NCBI GenBank assembly: GCA_014843695.1
Contig: CM026403.1
Span: 46,728,287-46,792,286, forward strand
Source of the DNA: Archivesica marissinica
Taxonomy: Eukaryota; Mollusca; Bivalvia; Venerida; Vesicomyidae
Reading direction: 5' to 3'
DNA: 64,000 nucleotides
Shown piece by piece: positions 1 to 11,890 of the stretch; position 1 is the first letter of the stretch, and the number at the start of each line of letters is the position of its first letter. The translations under genes were made by a program, and so were the position numbers. The notes below the pieces were generated by a model. The model had not been told where the DNA came from. It did not search any database and was given only the letters and a program-made list of their open reading frames with translations.

Positions 1-358
1 CACTCGAAACCAAAATAACGTACACTGGTACTTGCCGGAGGGTATAATGTCTTGCATGCACCGGTGGATGTTACGCAACTCCCTATAATCGGATATCGAA
101 AATCTCCGGGTCATTGTCACAATGGCGCAATTATTACAAGATAATGTTACATAAGCGCAAATTGGCATATTAGCGATATAAAGGGCATTATGTAATTAAT
201 CCATTATGTAATTTCATTACAGCCATTGTGCTACAGTTGGAGATGGAATTATTGACCAAGTATTGCCATAATAGTAGAAAATCCACATCAGGAAGACAAA
301 GACTATTATGTACGACTATATGATTATTTATAACAGCGTATATTCAATACTACATTCA
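1..358. other. Unique AT-rich flank, no gene recognised
   Basis: This is the only sizeable single-copy sequence in the window. I see no long open frame, tRNA, splice pattern or known element in it. Two small structures are visible: a 12-bp direct repeat CATTATGTAATT at 186-197 and 202-213 (16 bp apart), and a near-palindrome CATTGTCACAATG at 112-124. Neither suggests a function. It is useful mainly as a unique anchor for placing the satellite block. Confidence 0.6.
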
Positions 359-614
359 TATTCCAAGTCAGATTAGCGCAGTGGTTAGCACACTCGCTTC
401 TCACCAATGAAACCTGGGTCCGATCCTCGGACCGGGAAGTATGTGAGATGGTACGATGGTAGCTAGCTAGGACAGGGTTTTTTCTCCGCGTACTCCGGTT
501 TCCTCCCACACGAATAACCACATATACACGTTGATCCGCGCCAACGAGAGTGATTAATATAAGTTGTTAAAGCTTGTTTCGCAATCGTTTAAAGTTTAAA
601 CTATTATTCCAAGT
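359..614 (+). mobile_element. tRNA-derived SINE with 10-bp target-site duplication
   Basis: The element body is about 369-604 and is flanked by a perfect direct repeat TATTCCAAGT at 359-368 and 605-614, the expected mark of LINE-mediated insertion. The 5' part has a tRNA-like RNA polymerase III promoter: a box-A-like stretch TTAGCGCAGTGGTTAGCA from 373 and a weak box-B-like GGGTCCGATCCT from 416. The middle part (about 476-510) reads TACTCCGGTTTCCTCCCACA, which resembles the V-type central domain known from several SINE superfamilies in vertebrates and invertebrates. The 3' part runs to AAAGTTTAAACTAT without a long poly(A). Being non-coding, it depends on a partner LINE for movement. Family assignment is from memory and not verified; the TSD and the pol III boxes are seen directly. 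Confidence 0.82.
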
Positions 615-632
615 ATTATTGCAAGTAGGAGA

Positions 633-1354
633 CTGTCAGCATAAGCACTAACGGGAGAGGGATCTACATACTGTCAGCATAACCACTGACGGGAGAGGGA
701 TCTACATAGTGTCAGCATAACCACTGACGGGAGAGGGATCTACATACTGTCAGGATAACCACTGACGGGAGAGGGATCTACATACTGTCAGCATAACCAC
801 TGACGGGAGAGGGATCTACATACTGTCAGGATAACCACTGACGGGAGAGGGATCTACATACTGTCAGCATAACCACTGACGGGAGAGGGATCTACATACT
901 GTCAGCATAAGCACTGACGGGAGAGGGATCTACATACTGTCAGCATAAGCACTGACGGGAGAGGGATCTACATACTGTCAGCATAACCACTGACGGGAGG
1001 GAGATCTACATACTGTCAGCATAACCACTGACGGGAGAGGGATCTACATACTGTCAGCATAACCACTAACGGGAGAGGGATCTACATACTGTCAGCATAA
1101 CCACTGACGGGAGAGGGATCTACATACTGTCAACATAACCACTGACGGGAGAGGGATCTACATACTATCAGCATAACCACTAACGGGAGAGGGGTCTACA
1201 TACTGTCAGCATAACCACTAACGGGAGAGGGATCTACATACTGTCAGCATAACCACTGACGGGAGAGGGATCTACATACTGTCAGCATAACCACTGACGG
1301 GAGAGGGATCTACATACTGTCAGCATAACCACTGACGGGAGAGGGATCTACATA
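633..1354. repeat. SAT0: 38-bp tandem repeat, exactly 19 units
   Basis: The array is 722 bp, which is 19 x 38 with no length change. Every unit carries GTCAG and CTGAC (as in GTCAGCATAACCACTGAC) followed by GGGAGAGGGATCTACATA. The GTCAG/CTGAC pair could form a 5-bp stem with an 8-nt loop on either strand. Units differ only by scattered substitutions, such as CTAACGGG for CTGACGGG (first unit, near 639-654) and CAGGATAA for CAGCATAA (near 750 and 826). It lies 18 bp after the SINE duplication and ends abruptly at 1354. No spacers separate the units. It shows no open frame and no obvious similarity to the later satellites. Confidence 0.95.
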
Positions 1355-1383
1355 CGTAGTTTATACTTTCTTCTCAATCCTCA

Positions 1384-1457
1384 CAGACGGATCTGTAGTC
1401 CAGTGGTAACACGCTGGACAGGTAATCCAGGGATCGCAGGTTCGATCCCCCGTCTGA
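1384..1457 (+). pseudogene. Degenerate tRNA-like sequence (probable SINE head)
   Basis: Positions 1384-1390 (CAGACGG) pair perfectly with 1450-1456 (CCGTCTG), giving a 7-bp acceptor-like stem over 73 nt. An anticodon-like arm has a perfect 5-bp stem, CTGGA (1414-1418) with TCCAG (1426-1430), and a 7-nt loop CAGGTAA. A box-A-like TGTAGTCCAGTGG lies at 1394-1406 and a box-B-like GGTTCGATCCC at 1439-1449. Against a working tRNA: the usual T before the anticodon is A, the D arm is a few bases too long, and the T stem keeps only two pairs if the acceptor stem is formed as above. A competing hairpin GGGATCG/CGATCCC (1430-1436 with 1443-1449) is also possible. I therefore read it as a tRNA-derived repeat head or tRNA pseudogene. 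Confidence 0.65.
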
Positions 1458-1504
1458 CACTAATAAAATTAACAATCTTTCAGATGGGACTTTAAACCGA
1501 GGTC
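1458..1504 (+). mobile_element. Short SINE-tail-like sequence cut by SAT1
   Basis: After a short AT-rich linker, 1481-1504 reads GATGGGACTTTAAACCGAGG followed by TC. From memory this resembles the conserved tail of some metazoan tRNA-derived SINEs (variants of 'GATGAGACGTTAAACCGAGG'). With the tRNA-like head at 1384-1457 it would make a short composite SINE of about 120 bp. It has no visible 3' end: the sequence runs straight into the first 37-bp satellite unit at 1502, sharing the bases GTC. No target-site duplication can be found because the 3' end is missing. Family identity is unverified. Confidence 0.45.
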
Positions 1505-2334
1505 ATGCTGTTTACATCGTCACACGTTTCCTCCTGCTGTGATGCTGTTCACATCGCCACACGCTACCTCCTGCATGTCTGTTGTTACAATCGCCACAAG
1601 CTTCCTCCTGCAGTGATGCTGTTCACATCGCCACACTCTACCTCCTGCAGGTCTGTTGTTACAATCGCCACATGTTTCCTCCTGCAGTCATGCTGTTCAC
1701 ATCGCCACACGCTACCTCCTGCATGTCTGTTGTTACAATCGCCACATGTTTCCTCCTGCAGGCATGCTGTTCACATCGCCACACGCTACCTCCTACAGTC
1801 ACGCTGTTCAGATAGTCACACGCTTCCTCCTGCAGTCATGCTGTTCACATCGTCACACGCTTACTCCTGCAGTCATGCTGTTCACATCGACACACGCTTC
1901 CTCCTGCAGTCATGCTGTTTATCATCGTCACACACTTCCTCTTGTAGTCATGCTGTTCAGATAGTCACAAGATTCCTCCTGCAGTCATGCTGTTTACATC
2001 GTCACACGCTTCCTTCTGCAGTCATGCTGTTCACATCGTCACACGTATCCTCCTGCAGGTTTGTTGTTACAATCGCCACATGCTTCCTCCTGCAGTGATG
2101 CTGTTTACATCGTCACACGCTTCCTCCTGCAGTGATGCTGTTTACATCGTCACACGCTTCCTCCTGCAGTCATGCTGTTTACATCGCCACACGCTTCCTC
2201 CTGCAGTCATGCTGTTCACATCGTCACACGCGTCCTCCTGCATGTATGTTGTTACAATCGCCACACGCTTCCTTCTGCAGTCATGCTGTTCACATCGCCA
2301 TACGCTTCCTCATGCAGTCATGCTGTTAACATCG

Positions 2335-4985
2335 TCACACGCTTCCTCCTGCAGTGATGCTGTTCACATCGTCACACGCTTCCTCCTGCAGTCATGCTGT
2401 TTACATCGTCACACGCTTCCTTCTACAGTCATGCTGTTCACATCGTCACACGCGTCCTCCTGCATGTCTGTTGTTACAATCGCCACACGCTTCCTTCTGC
2501 AGACATGCTGTTCACATCGCCATACGCTTCCTCCAGCAGTCATGCTGTTCACATCATCACACGCTTCCTCCTGCAGTCATGCTGTTTACATCGCCACACG
2601 CTTCCTCCAGCGGTCATGCTCTTCACATCGTCACACGCTTCCTCCTGCAGATCTGTTGTTACAATCGCCACACGCTTCCTCCTGCAGTGATGCTGTTCAC
2701 ATCGCCACACGCTTCCTCCTGCAGTGATGCTGTTCACATCGCCACACGCTTCCTCCTGCAGTCATGCTGTTTACATCGTCACACGCTTCCTCCTGCAGTG
2801 ATGCTGTTTACATCGCCACACGCTTCCTCCTGCAGTGATGCTGTTCACATCGCCACACGCTTCCTCCTGCAGTCATGCTGTTTACATCGTCACACGCTTC
2901 CTCCTGCAGTTCATGCTGTTTACATCACCACACGCTTCCTCCTGCAGTGATGCTGTTCACATCGCCACACGCTTCCTCCTGCAGTGATGCTGTTCACATC
3001 GCCACACGCTTCCTCCTGCATTCATGCTGTTTACATCGTCACACGTTTCCTCCTGCAGTGATGCTGTTCACATCGCCACACGCTACCTCCTGCATGTCTG
3101 TTGTTACAATCGCCACATGCATCCTCCTGCAGTGATGCTGTTCACATCTCCACACTCTACTTCCTGCATGTCTGTTGTTACAATCGCCACATGTTTCCTC
3201 CTGCAGTCATGCTGTTCACATCGCCACACGCTACCTCCTACAGTCATGCTGTTCAGATAGTCACACGCTTCCTCCTGCAGTCATGCTGTTCACATCGACA
3301 CACGCTTCCTCCTGCAGTCATGCTGTTCTCATCGTCACACACTTCCTCTTGTAGTCATGCTGTTCAGATAGTCACACGCTTCCTCCTGCAGTCATGCTGT
3401 TTACATCGTCACACGCTTCCTTCTGCAGTCATGCTGTTCACATCGTCACACGTTTCCTCCTGCAGGTCTGTTGTTACAATCGCCACATGCTTCCTCCTGC
3501 AGTGATGCTGTTTACATCGTCACACGCTTCCTCCTGCAGTGATGCTGTTTACATCGTCACACGCTTCCTCCTGCAGTCATGCTGTTTACATCGCCACACG
3601 CTTCCTCTTGCAGTGATGCTGTTTACATCGTCACACGCTTCCTCCTGCAGTCATGCTGTTCACATCGCCACACGCTTCCTTCTGCAGTCATGCTGTTTAC
3701 ATCGCCACACGCTTCCTCCTTCAGTTATGCTGTTCACATCGTCACACGCTTCCTCCTGCAGTCATGCTGTTTTCATCGTCACACGCTTCCTCCTGCAGTC
3801 ATGCTGTTCACATCGCCACACGCTTCCTTCTGCAGTCATGCTGTTTACATCGTCACACGCTTCCTCCTTCAGTTATGCTGTTCACATCGTCACACGCTTC
3901 CTCCTGCAGTTATGCTGTTCACATCGTCACACGCTTCCTCCTGCAGTCATGCTGTTCACATCGTCACACGCTTCCTCCTGCAGTTATGCTGTTCACATCG
4001 TCACACGCTTCCTCCTGCAGTTATGCTATTCACATCGCCACACGCTACCCCATGCAGGTCTGTTGTTACAATCGCCACACGCTTCCTCCTGCAGTCATGC
4101 TGTTCACATCGCCACACGCTACCCCCTGCAGGTCTGTTGTTTCAATCGTCACACGCTTCCTCCTGTAGTCATGCTGTTTACATCGTTACACGCTTCCTCC
4201 TCCAGTTATGCTGTTCACATCGTCACACGCTTCCTCCTGCAGTTATGCTGTTCACATCGTCACACGCTTCCTCCTGCAGTTATGCTGTTCACATCGTCAC
4301 ACGCTTCCTCCTGCAGTTATGCTGTTCACATCATCGCAAGTTTCCTCCTGCAGTCATGCTGTTTACATCGTCACACGCTTCCTCCTGTCCTGTAGTCATG
4401 CTGTTTACATCGTCACACGCTTCCTCCTGCAGTGATGCTGTTTACATCGTCACACGCTTCCTCCTACAATGATGCTGTTTACATCGTCACACGCTTCCTT
4501 CTGCAGTCATGCTGTTCACATCGTCACACGCTTACTCCTGCAGTCATGCTGTTTACATCGTCACACGCTTCCTCCTACAATGATGCTGTTTACATCGCCA
4601 CACGCTTCCTCCTGCAGTCATGCTGTTCACATCGTCATACGCTTCCTCCTGCAGTAACGTTGTTCACATCGCCACACGCTTCCTCCTGCAGGTCTGTTGT
4701 TACAATCGCCACACGCTTCCCCCTGCAGTCATGCTGTTCACATCGTCACACGCTTCCTCCTGCGGTGATGCTGTTCACATCGTCACACGCTTCCTCCTGC
4801 AGTGATGCTGTTCACATCGCCACACGCTTCCTTCTGCATTCATGCTGTTTACATCGTCACACGCTTCCTCCTTCAGTTATGCTGTTCACATCGTCACACG
4901 CTTCCTCCTGCAGTCATACTGTTCACATCATCACACGCGTCCTCTTGCAAGTCTGTTGTTACAATCGTCACACGCTTCCTCCTGC
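2335..4985. repeat. SAT1 higher-order block, copy 1 (about 2.65 kb)
   Basis: This run of SAT1 monomers reappears, in the same order of variants, directly downstream at about 4968-7790. Matching landmarks include the CTTCCTTCTACAG variant (near 2417 and 5050), CACATCTCCACACTCTAC (near 3144 and 5813) and the TCCTCCTGTCCTGTAG shortened unit (near 4380 and 7197). Boundaries are approximate because they lie within similar monomers. Confidence 0.8.
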
Positions 4986-7790
4986 AGTGATGCTGTTCAC
5001 ATCGTCACACGCTTCCTCCTGCAGTCATGCTGTTTACATCGTCACACGCTTCCTTCTACAGTCATGCTGTTCACATCGTCACACGCGTCCTCCTGCATGT
5101 CTGTTGTTACAATCGCCACACGCTTCCTTCTGCAGACATGCTGTTCACATCGCCATACGCTTCCTCCAGCAGTCATGCTGTTCACATCATCACACGCTTC
5201 CTCCTGCAGTCATGCTGTTTACATCGCCACACGCTTCCTCCAGCGGTCATGCTCTTCACATCGTCACACGCTTCCTCCTGCAGATCTGTTGTTACAATCG
5301 CCACACGCTTCCTCCTGCAGTGATGCTGTTCACATCGCCACACGCTTCCTCCTGCAGTGATGCTGTTCACATCGCCACACGCTTCCTCCTGCAGTCATGC
5401 TGTTTACATCGTCACACGCTTCCTCCTGCAGTGATGCTGTTTACATCGCCACACGCTTCCTCCTGCAGTGATGCTGTTCACATCGCCACACGCTTCCTCC
5501 TGCAGTCATGCTGTTTACATCGTCACACGCTTCCTCCTGCAGTCATGCTGTTTACATCACCACACGATTCCTCCTGCAGTCATGCTGTTCACATCGCCAC
5601 ACGCTACCTCCTGCAGGTCTGTTGTTTCAATCGTCACACGCTTCCTCCTGTAGTCATGCTGTTCACATCGCCACACGCTTCCTCCTGCATTCATGCTGTT
5701 TACATCGTCACACGTTTCCTCCTGCAGTGATGCTGTTCACATCGCCACACGCTACCTCCTGCATGTCTGTTGTTACAATCGCCACATGCATCCTCCTGCA
5801 GTGATGCTGTTCACATCTCCACACTCTACTTCCTGCATGTCTGTTGTTACAATCGCCACATGTTTCCTCCTGCAGTCATGCTGTTCACATCGCCACACGC
5901 TACCTCCTACAGTCATGCTGTTCAGATAGTCACACGCTTCCTCCTGCAGTCATGCTGTTCACATCATCACACGCTTACTCCTGCAGTCATGCTGTTCACA
6001 TCGACACACGCTTCCTCCTGCAGTCATGCTGTTCTCATCGTCACACACTTCCTCTTGTAGTCATGCTGTTCAGATAGTCACACGCTTCCTCCTGCAGTCA
6101 TGCTGTTTACATCGTCACACGCTTCCTTCTGCAGTCATGCTGTTCACATCGTCACACGTTTCCTCCTGCAGGTCTGTTGTTACAATCGCCACATGCTTCC
6201 TCCTGCAGTGATGCTGTTTACATCGTCACACGCTTCCTCCTGCAGTGATGCTGTTTACATCGTCACACGCTTCCTCCTGCAGTCATGCTGTTTACATCGC
6301 CACACGCTTCCTCCTGCAGTGATGCTGTTTACATCGCCACACGCTTCCTTCTGCAGTCATGCTGTTCACATCGCCATACGCTTCCTCATGCAGTCATGCT
6401 GTTAACATCGTCACACGCTTCCTCCTGCAGTGATGCTGTTTACATCGTCACACGCTTCCTCCTGCAGTCATGCTGTTCACATCGCCACACGCTTCCTTCT
6501 GCAGTCATGCTGTTTACATCGCCACACGCTTCCTCCTTCAGTTATGCTGTTCACATCGTCACACGCTTCCTCCTGCAGTCATGCTGTTTTCATCGTCACA
6601 CGCTTCCTCCTGCAGTCATGCTGTTCACATCGCCACACGCTTCCTTCTGCATTCATGCTGTTTACATCGTCACACGCTTCCTCCTTCAGTTATGCTGTTC
6701 ACATCGTCACACGCTTCCTCCTGCAGTTATGCTGTTCACATCGTCACACGCTTCCTCCTGCAGTTATGCTGTTCACATCGTCACACGCTTCCTCCTGCAG
6801 TTATGCTGTTCACATCGTCACACGCTTCCTCCTGCAGTTATGCTATTCACATCGCCACACGCTACCCCATGCAGGTCTGTTGTTACAATCGCCACACGCT
6901 TCCTCCTGCAGTCATGCTGTTCACATCGCCACATGCTACCCCCTGCAGGTCTGTTGTTTCAATCGTCACACGCTTCCTCCTGTAGTCATGCTGTTTACAT
7001 CGTTACACGCTTCCTCCTCCAGTTATGCTGTTCACATCGTCACACGCTTCCTCCTGCAGTTATGCTGTTCACATCGTCACACGCTTCCTCCTGCAGTTAT
7101 GCTGTTCACATCGTCACACGCTTCCTCCTGCAGTTATGCTGTTCACATCATCGCAAGTTTCCTCCTGCAGTCATGCTGTTTACATCGTCACACGCTTCCT
7201 CCTGTCCTGTAGTCATGCTGTTTACATCGTCACACGCTTCCTCCTGCAGTGATGCTGTTTACATCGTCACACGCTTCCTCCTACAATGATGCTGTTTACA
7301 TCGTCACACGCTTCCTTCTGCAGTCATGCTGTTCACATCGTCACACGCTTCCTCCTGCAGTCATGCTGTTTACATCGTCACACGCTTCCTCCTGCAGTGA
7401 TGCTGTTTACATCGCCACACGCTTCCTCCTGCAGTCATGCTGTTCACATCGTCACACGCTTCCTCCTGCAGTAATGCTGTTCACATCGCCACACGCTTCC
7501 TCCTGCAGGTCTGTTGTTACAATCGCCACACGCTTCCTCCTGCAGTCATGCTGTTCACATCGTCACACGCTTCCTCCTGCAGTGATGCTGTTCACATCGT
7601 CACACGCTTCCTCCTGCAGTGATGCTGTTCACATCGCCACACGCTTCCTTCTGCATTCATGCTGTTTACATCGTCACACGCTTCCTCCTTCAGTTATGCT
7701 GTTCACATCGTCACACGCTTCCTCCTGCAGTCATGCTGTTCACATCATCACACGCTCCTCTGCAGTCTGTTGTTACATCGTCACACGCTT
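4968..7790. repeat. SAT1 higher-order block, copy 2 (about 2.8 kb)
   Basis: This is the second copy of the block at 2335-4985. The offset grows along its length from 2633 to 2669, 2706 and 2817 bp, so it gained about one, one and then three monomers relative to copy 1. The three extra monomers near 6320-6430 (with CATCGCCATACGC and GTTAACATCG) match monomers at about 2260-2355, which lie outside copy 1. A third, partial copy of the TCCTCCTGTCCTGTAG landmark and its neighbours lies at about 8670-8830. Confidence 0.78.
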
Positions 7791-9089
7791 CCTCCTGCAG
7801 TCATGCTGTTTACATCGTCACACGCTTCCTCCTGCATTGATGCTGTTCACATCGCCACACGCTTCCTCCTGCAGTGATGCTGTTCACATCGCCACACGCT
7901 TCCTCCTGCAGGTCTGTTGTTACAATCGCCACACGCTTCCTCCTGCAGTGATGCTGTTCAAATCGTCACACGCTTCCTCCTGCAGTGATGCTGTTTACAT
8001 CGCCACACGCTTCCTCCTGCAGGTCTGTTGTTTCAATCGTCACACGCTTGCTTCTGCAGTGATGCTGTTCACATCGCCACACGCTTCCTCCTGCAGTCAT
8101 GCTGTTCACATCGCCACACGCTACCTCCTGCAGGTCTGTTGTTTCAATCGTCACACGCTTCCTTCTGCAGTCATGCTGTTCACATCGTCACACGCTTCCT
8201 CCTGCAGTCATGCTGTTCACATCGTCACACGCTTCCTCCTGCAGTCATGCTGTTTACATCGCCACACGCTTCCTTCTGCAGTCATGCTGTTCACATTGTC
8301 ACACGCTTCCTCCTGCAGTGATGCTGTGTACATCGTCACGCGTTTCCACCTGCAGTCATGCTGTTTACATCGTCACACGTTTCCTCCTGCAGTCATGCTG
8401 TTCACATCGCCACACTCTTCCTCCTGCAGTCATGCTGATCACATCGTCACACGCTTCCTCCTGCAGGTCTGTTGTTACAATCGCCACACGTTTCCTCCTG
8501 CAGTCATGCTGTTCACATCGTCACACGCTTCCTCATGCATGTCTGTTGTTACAATCGCCACACGCTTCCTCATGCAGTCATGCTATTCACATCGCCAAAC
8601 GCTACCTCCTGCAGGTCTGTTGTTACAATCGCCACACGCTTCCTCCTGCAGTCATGCTGTTCACATCGTCACACGCTTCCTCCTGTCCTGTAGTCATGCT
8701 GTTTACATCGTCACACGCTTCCTCCTGCAGTGATGCTGTTTACATCGTCACACGCTTCCTCCTACAATGATGCTGTTTACATCGTCACACGCTTCCTTCT
8801 GCAGTCATGCTGTTCACATCGTCACACGCTACCTCCTGCAATCATGCTATTCAGATCGTCACACGCTTCCTCCTGCAGTCATGCTGTTCAGATCGCCACA
8901 CGCTTCCTCCTGCAGTCATGCTGTTCACATCGTCACACGTTTCCTCCTGCAGTCATGTTGTTACAATCGCCACACGCTTCCTCCTGCACTGATGCTGTTC
9001 ACATAGCCACACGCTACCTCCTGCAGGTCTGTTGTTACAATCGCCACACGCTTCCTCCTGCAGTCATGCTGTTCACATCGCCACACGCT

Positions 9090-10510
9090 TCCTCCTGCAG
9101 TCATGCTGTTCACATCGCCACAGGCTTCCTCCTGCAGTCATGCTGTTCAGATCGTCACACGCTACCTCCTGCACTGATGCTGTTCACATCGCCACACGCT
9201 ACCTCCTGCAGTCATGCTGTTCACATCATCACACGCTACCTCCTGCACTCATGCTGTTTACATCGTCACACGCTTCCTCCTGCATTCATGCTGTTTACAT
9301 CGTCACACGCTTCCTCCTGCAGTCATGCTGTTTACATCGTCACACGCTTCCTCCTGCAGTGATGCTGTTTACATCGTCACACGCTTCCTCCTGCAGTGAT
9401 GCTGTTTACATAGTCACAGGCTTCATCCTGCAGTCATGCTGTTTACATCGTCACATGCTTCCTCCTTCAGTGATGCTGTTTACATCGTCACACGCTTCCT
9501 CCTGTAGTTATGCTGTTTACATCGTCACACCCTTCCTCCTGCAGTGATGCTGTTTACATCGCCACACGCTTCCTCCTGCAGTGATGCTGTTTACATCGTC
9601 ACACGCTTCCTCCTGCAGTGATGCTGTTCACATCGTCACAAGCTTCCTCCTGCAGGTCTGTTGTTACAATCGCCACACGCTTCCTCCTACAGTGATGCTG
9701 TTTACATCGTCACACGCTACCTCCTGCAGTGATGCTGTTTACATCGTCACACGCTTCATCCTGCAATCATGCTGTTTACATCGTCACAGGCTTCCTCCTG
9801 CAGTGATGCTGTTTATATCGCCACAGGCTTCCTCCTGCAGTCATGCTGTTCACATCGCCACAGGCTTCCTCCTGCAGTCATGCTGTTCAGATCGTCACAC
9901 GCTACCTCCTGCACTGATGCTGTTCACATCGCCACACGCTACCTCCTGCAGTCATGCTGTTCACATCACACGCTACCTCCTGCAGTCATGCTGTTTACAT
10001 CGTCACACGCTTCCTTCTGCAGTCATGCTGTTTACATCGTCACACGCTTCCTCCTGCAGTGATGCTGTTTACATCGTCACACGCATCCTCCTGCAGTGAT
10101 GCTGTTTACATCGTCACACGCTTCATCCTGCAGTCATGCTGTTTACATCGTCACATGCTTCCTTCTGCAGTGATGCTGTTTACATCGTCACACGCTTCCT
10201 CCTGTAGTTATGCTGTTTACATCGTCACACCCTTCCTCCTGCAGTGATGCTGTTTACATCGCCACACGCTTCCTCCTGCAGTGATTCTGTTTACATCGTC
10301 ACACGCTTCCTCCTGCAGTGGTGCTGTTCACATCGTCACAAGCTTCCTCCTGCAGGTCTGTTGTTACAATTGCCACACGCTTCCTCCTACAGTGATGCTG
10401 TTTACATCGTCACACGCTACCTCCTGCAGTGATGCTGTTTACATCTTCACACGCTTCATCCTGCAATCATGCTGTTTACATCGTCACAGGCTTCCTCCTG
10501 CAGTGATGCT
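9090..10510. repeat. SAT1 tandem duplication of about 0.7 kb
   Basis: About 9090-9810 is repeated at about 9830-10510. The offset starts at 740 bp (20 units), loses 3 bp at 9966 where CACATCATCACACG became CACATCACACG, loses one more monomer, and ends at 700 bp. Shared marks include CACCCTTCCTCC (near 9528 and 10228) and CACAAGCTTCCTCC (near 9637 and 10337). Confidence 0.75.
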
Positions 10511-11299
10511 GTTTACATCGTCACACGCTTCCTCCTGTAGTCATGCTGTTTACATCGTCACACGCTTCCTCCTGCATTGATGCTGTTTACATCGCCATAC
10601 GATTCCTCCTGCAGTGATGCTGCTTACTTCGTCACTCGCTTCCTCCTGCAGTGATGCTGTTTACATCGTCACACGCTTCATCCTGCAGTGATGGTGTTTA
10701 CATCGTCACACGCTTCCTCCTGCAGTCATGCTGTTCACATCGTCACACGCTTCCTCCTGCAGTCATGCTGTTTACATCGCAACACGCTTCCTCCTGCGGT
10801 CATGCTCTTCACATCGTCACACGCTTCCTCCTGCAGATATGTTGTTACAATCGCCATACGCCTCCTCCTGCAGTGATGCTCTTCACATTGTCACACGCTT
10901 CCTCCTGCAGATATGTTGTTACAATCGCCACATGCTTCCTCCTGCAGTCATGCTGATCATATCGTCACACGCTTCCTCCTGCAGGTCTGTTGTTACAATC
11001 GCCACACGTTTCCTCCTGCAGTCATGCTGTTCACATCGCCACACGCTTCCTCCTGCAGTCATACTGATCACATCGGCACACGCTTCCTCCTGCAGGTTTG
11101 TTGTTACAATCGCCACACGTTTCCTCCTGCAGCCATGCTGTTCACATCGTTACACGCTTCCTCCTGCATGTCTGTTGTTACAATCGCCACACGCTTCCTC
11201 CTGCAGTCATGCTATTCAGATCGTCACACGCTTCCTCCTGCAGTCATGCTGTTCAGATCGCCACACGCTTCCTCCTGCAGTCATGCTGTTCACATCGTC

Positions 11300-11890
11300 A
11301 CACGCTTCCTCCTGCAGTCATGTTGTTACAATCGCCACACGCTTCCTCCTGCACTGATGCTGTTCACATAGCCACACGCTACCTCCTGCAGGTCTGTTGT
11401 TACAATCGCCACACTCTTCCTCCTGCAGTCATGCTGTTCACATGGCCACACGCTTCCTCCTGCAGTCATGCTGTTCACATCGCCACACGCTTCCTCCTGC
11501 AATCATGCTATTTAGATCGTCACACGCTTCCTCCTGCAGTCATCCTGTTCAGATCGCCACACGCTTCCTCCTGCAGTCATGCTGTTCACATCGTCACACG
11601 CTTCCTCCTGCAGTCATGTTGTTACAATCGCCACACGCTTCCTCCTGCACTGATGCTGTTCACATAGCCACACGCTACCTCCTGCAGGTCTGTTGTTACA
11701 ATCGCAACACGCATCCTCCTGCAGTCATGCTGTTCACATGGCCACACGCTTCCTCCTGCAGTCATGCTGTTCACATCGCCTCACGCTTCCTCCTGCAGTC
11801 ATGCTGTTCACATCGCCACAGGCTTCCTCCTGCAGTCATGCTGTTCAGATCGTCACACGCTACCTCCTGCACTGATGCTGTTCACATCGC
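11300..11890. repeat. SAT1 eight-unit (296-bp) tandem duplication
   Basis: The hybrid monomer GTCATGTTGTTACAATCG starts at 11317 and again at 11613, and the private variant CACATGGCCACACG recurs at 11439 and 11735. Both pairs are 296 bp apart, exactly 8 x 37. The same hybrid monomer is also present at 8952 and 12390. Confidence 0.75.

Noticed and set aside
112..124. Near-palindrome CATTGTCACAATG as an operator or binding site
   Set aside because: It is short, isolated and in AT-rich DNA with no nearby gene.
324..521. A 65-codon open frame on the - strand
   Set aside because: It lies mostly inside the SINE (369-604), antisense to its tRNA-like and V-like parts, and has no independent support.
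633..1354. Possible CRISPR array because of regular 38-bp repeats with a hairpin
   Set aside because: There are no spacers: the units are directly adjacent. The eukaryotic context (SINE, satellites) also argues against it.
1384..1457. Functional tRNA gene
   Set aside because: The acceptor and anticodon stems are good, but the T stem is broken, the D arm is too long, the base before the anticodon is A, and a SINE-like tail follows.
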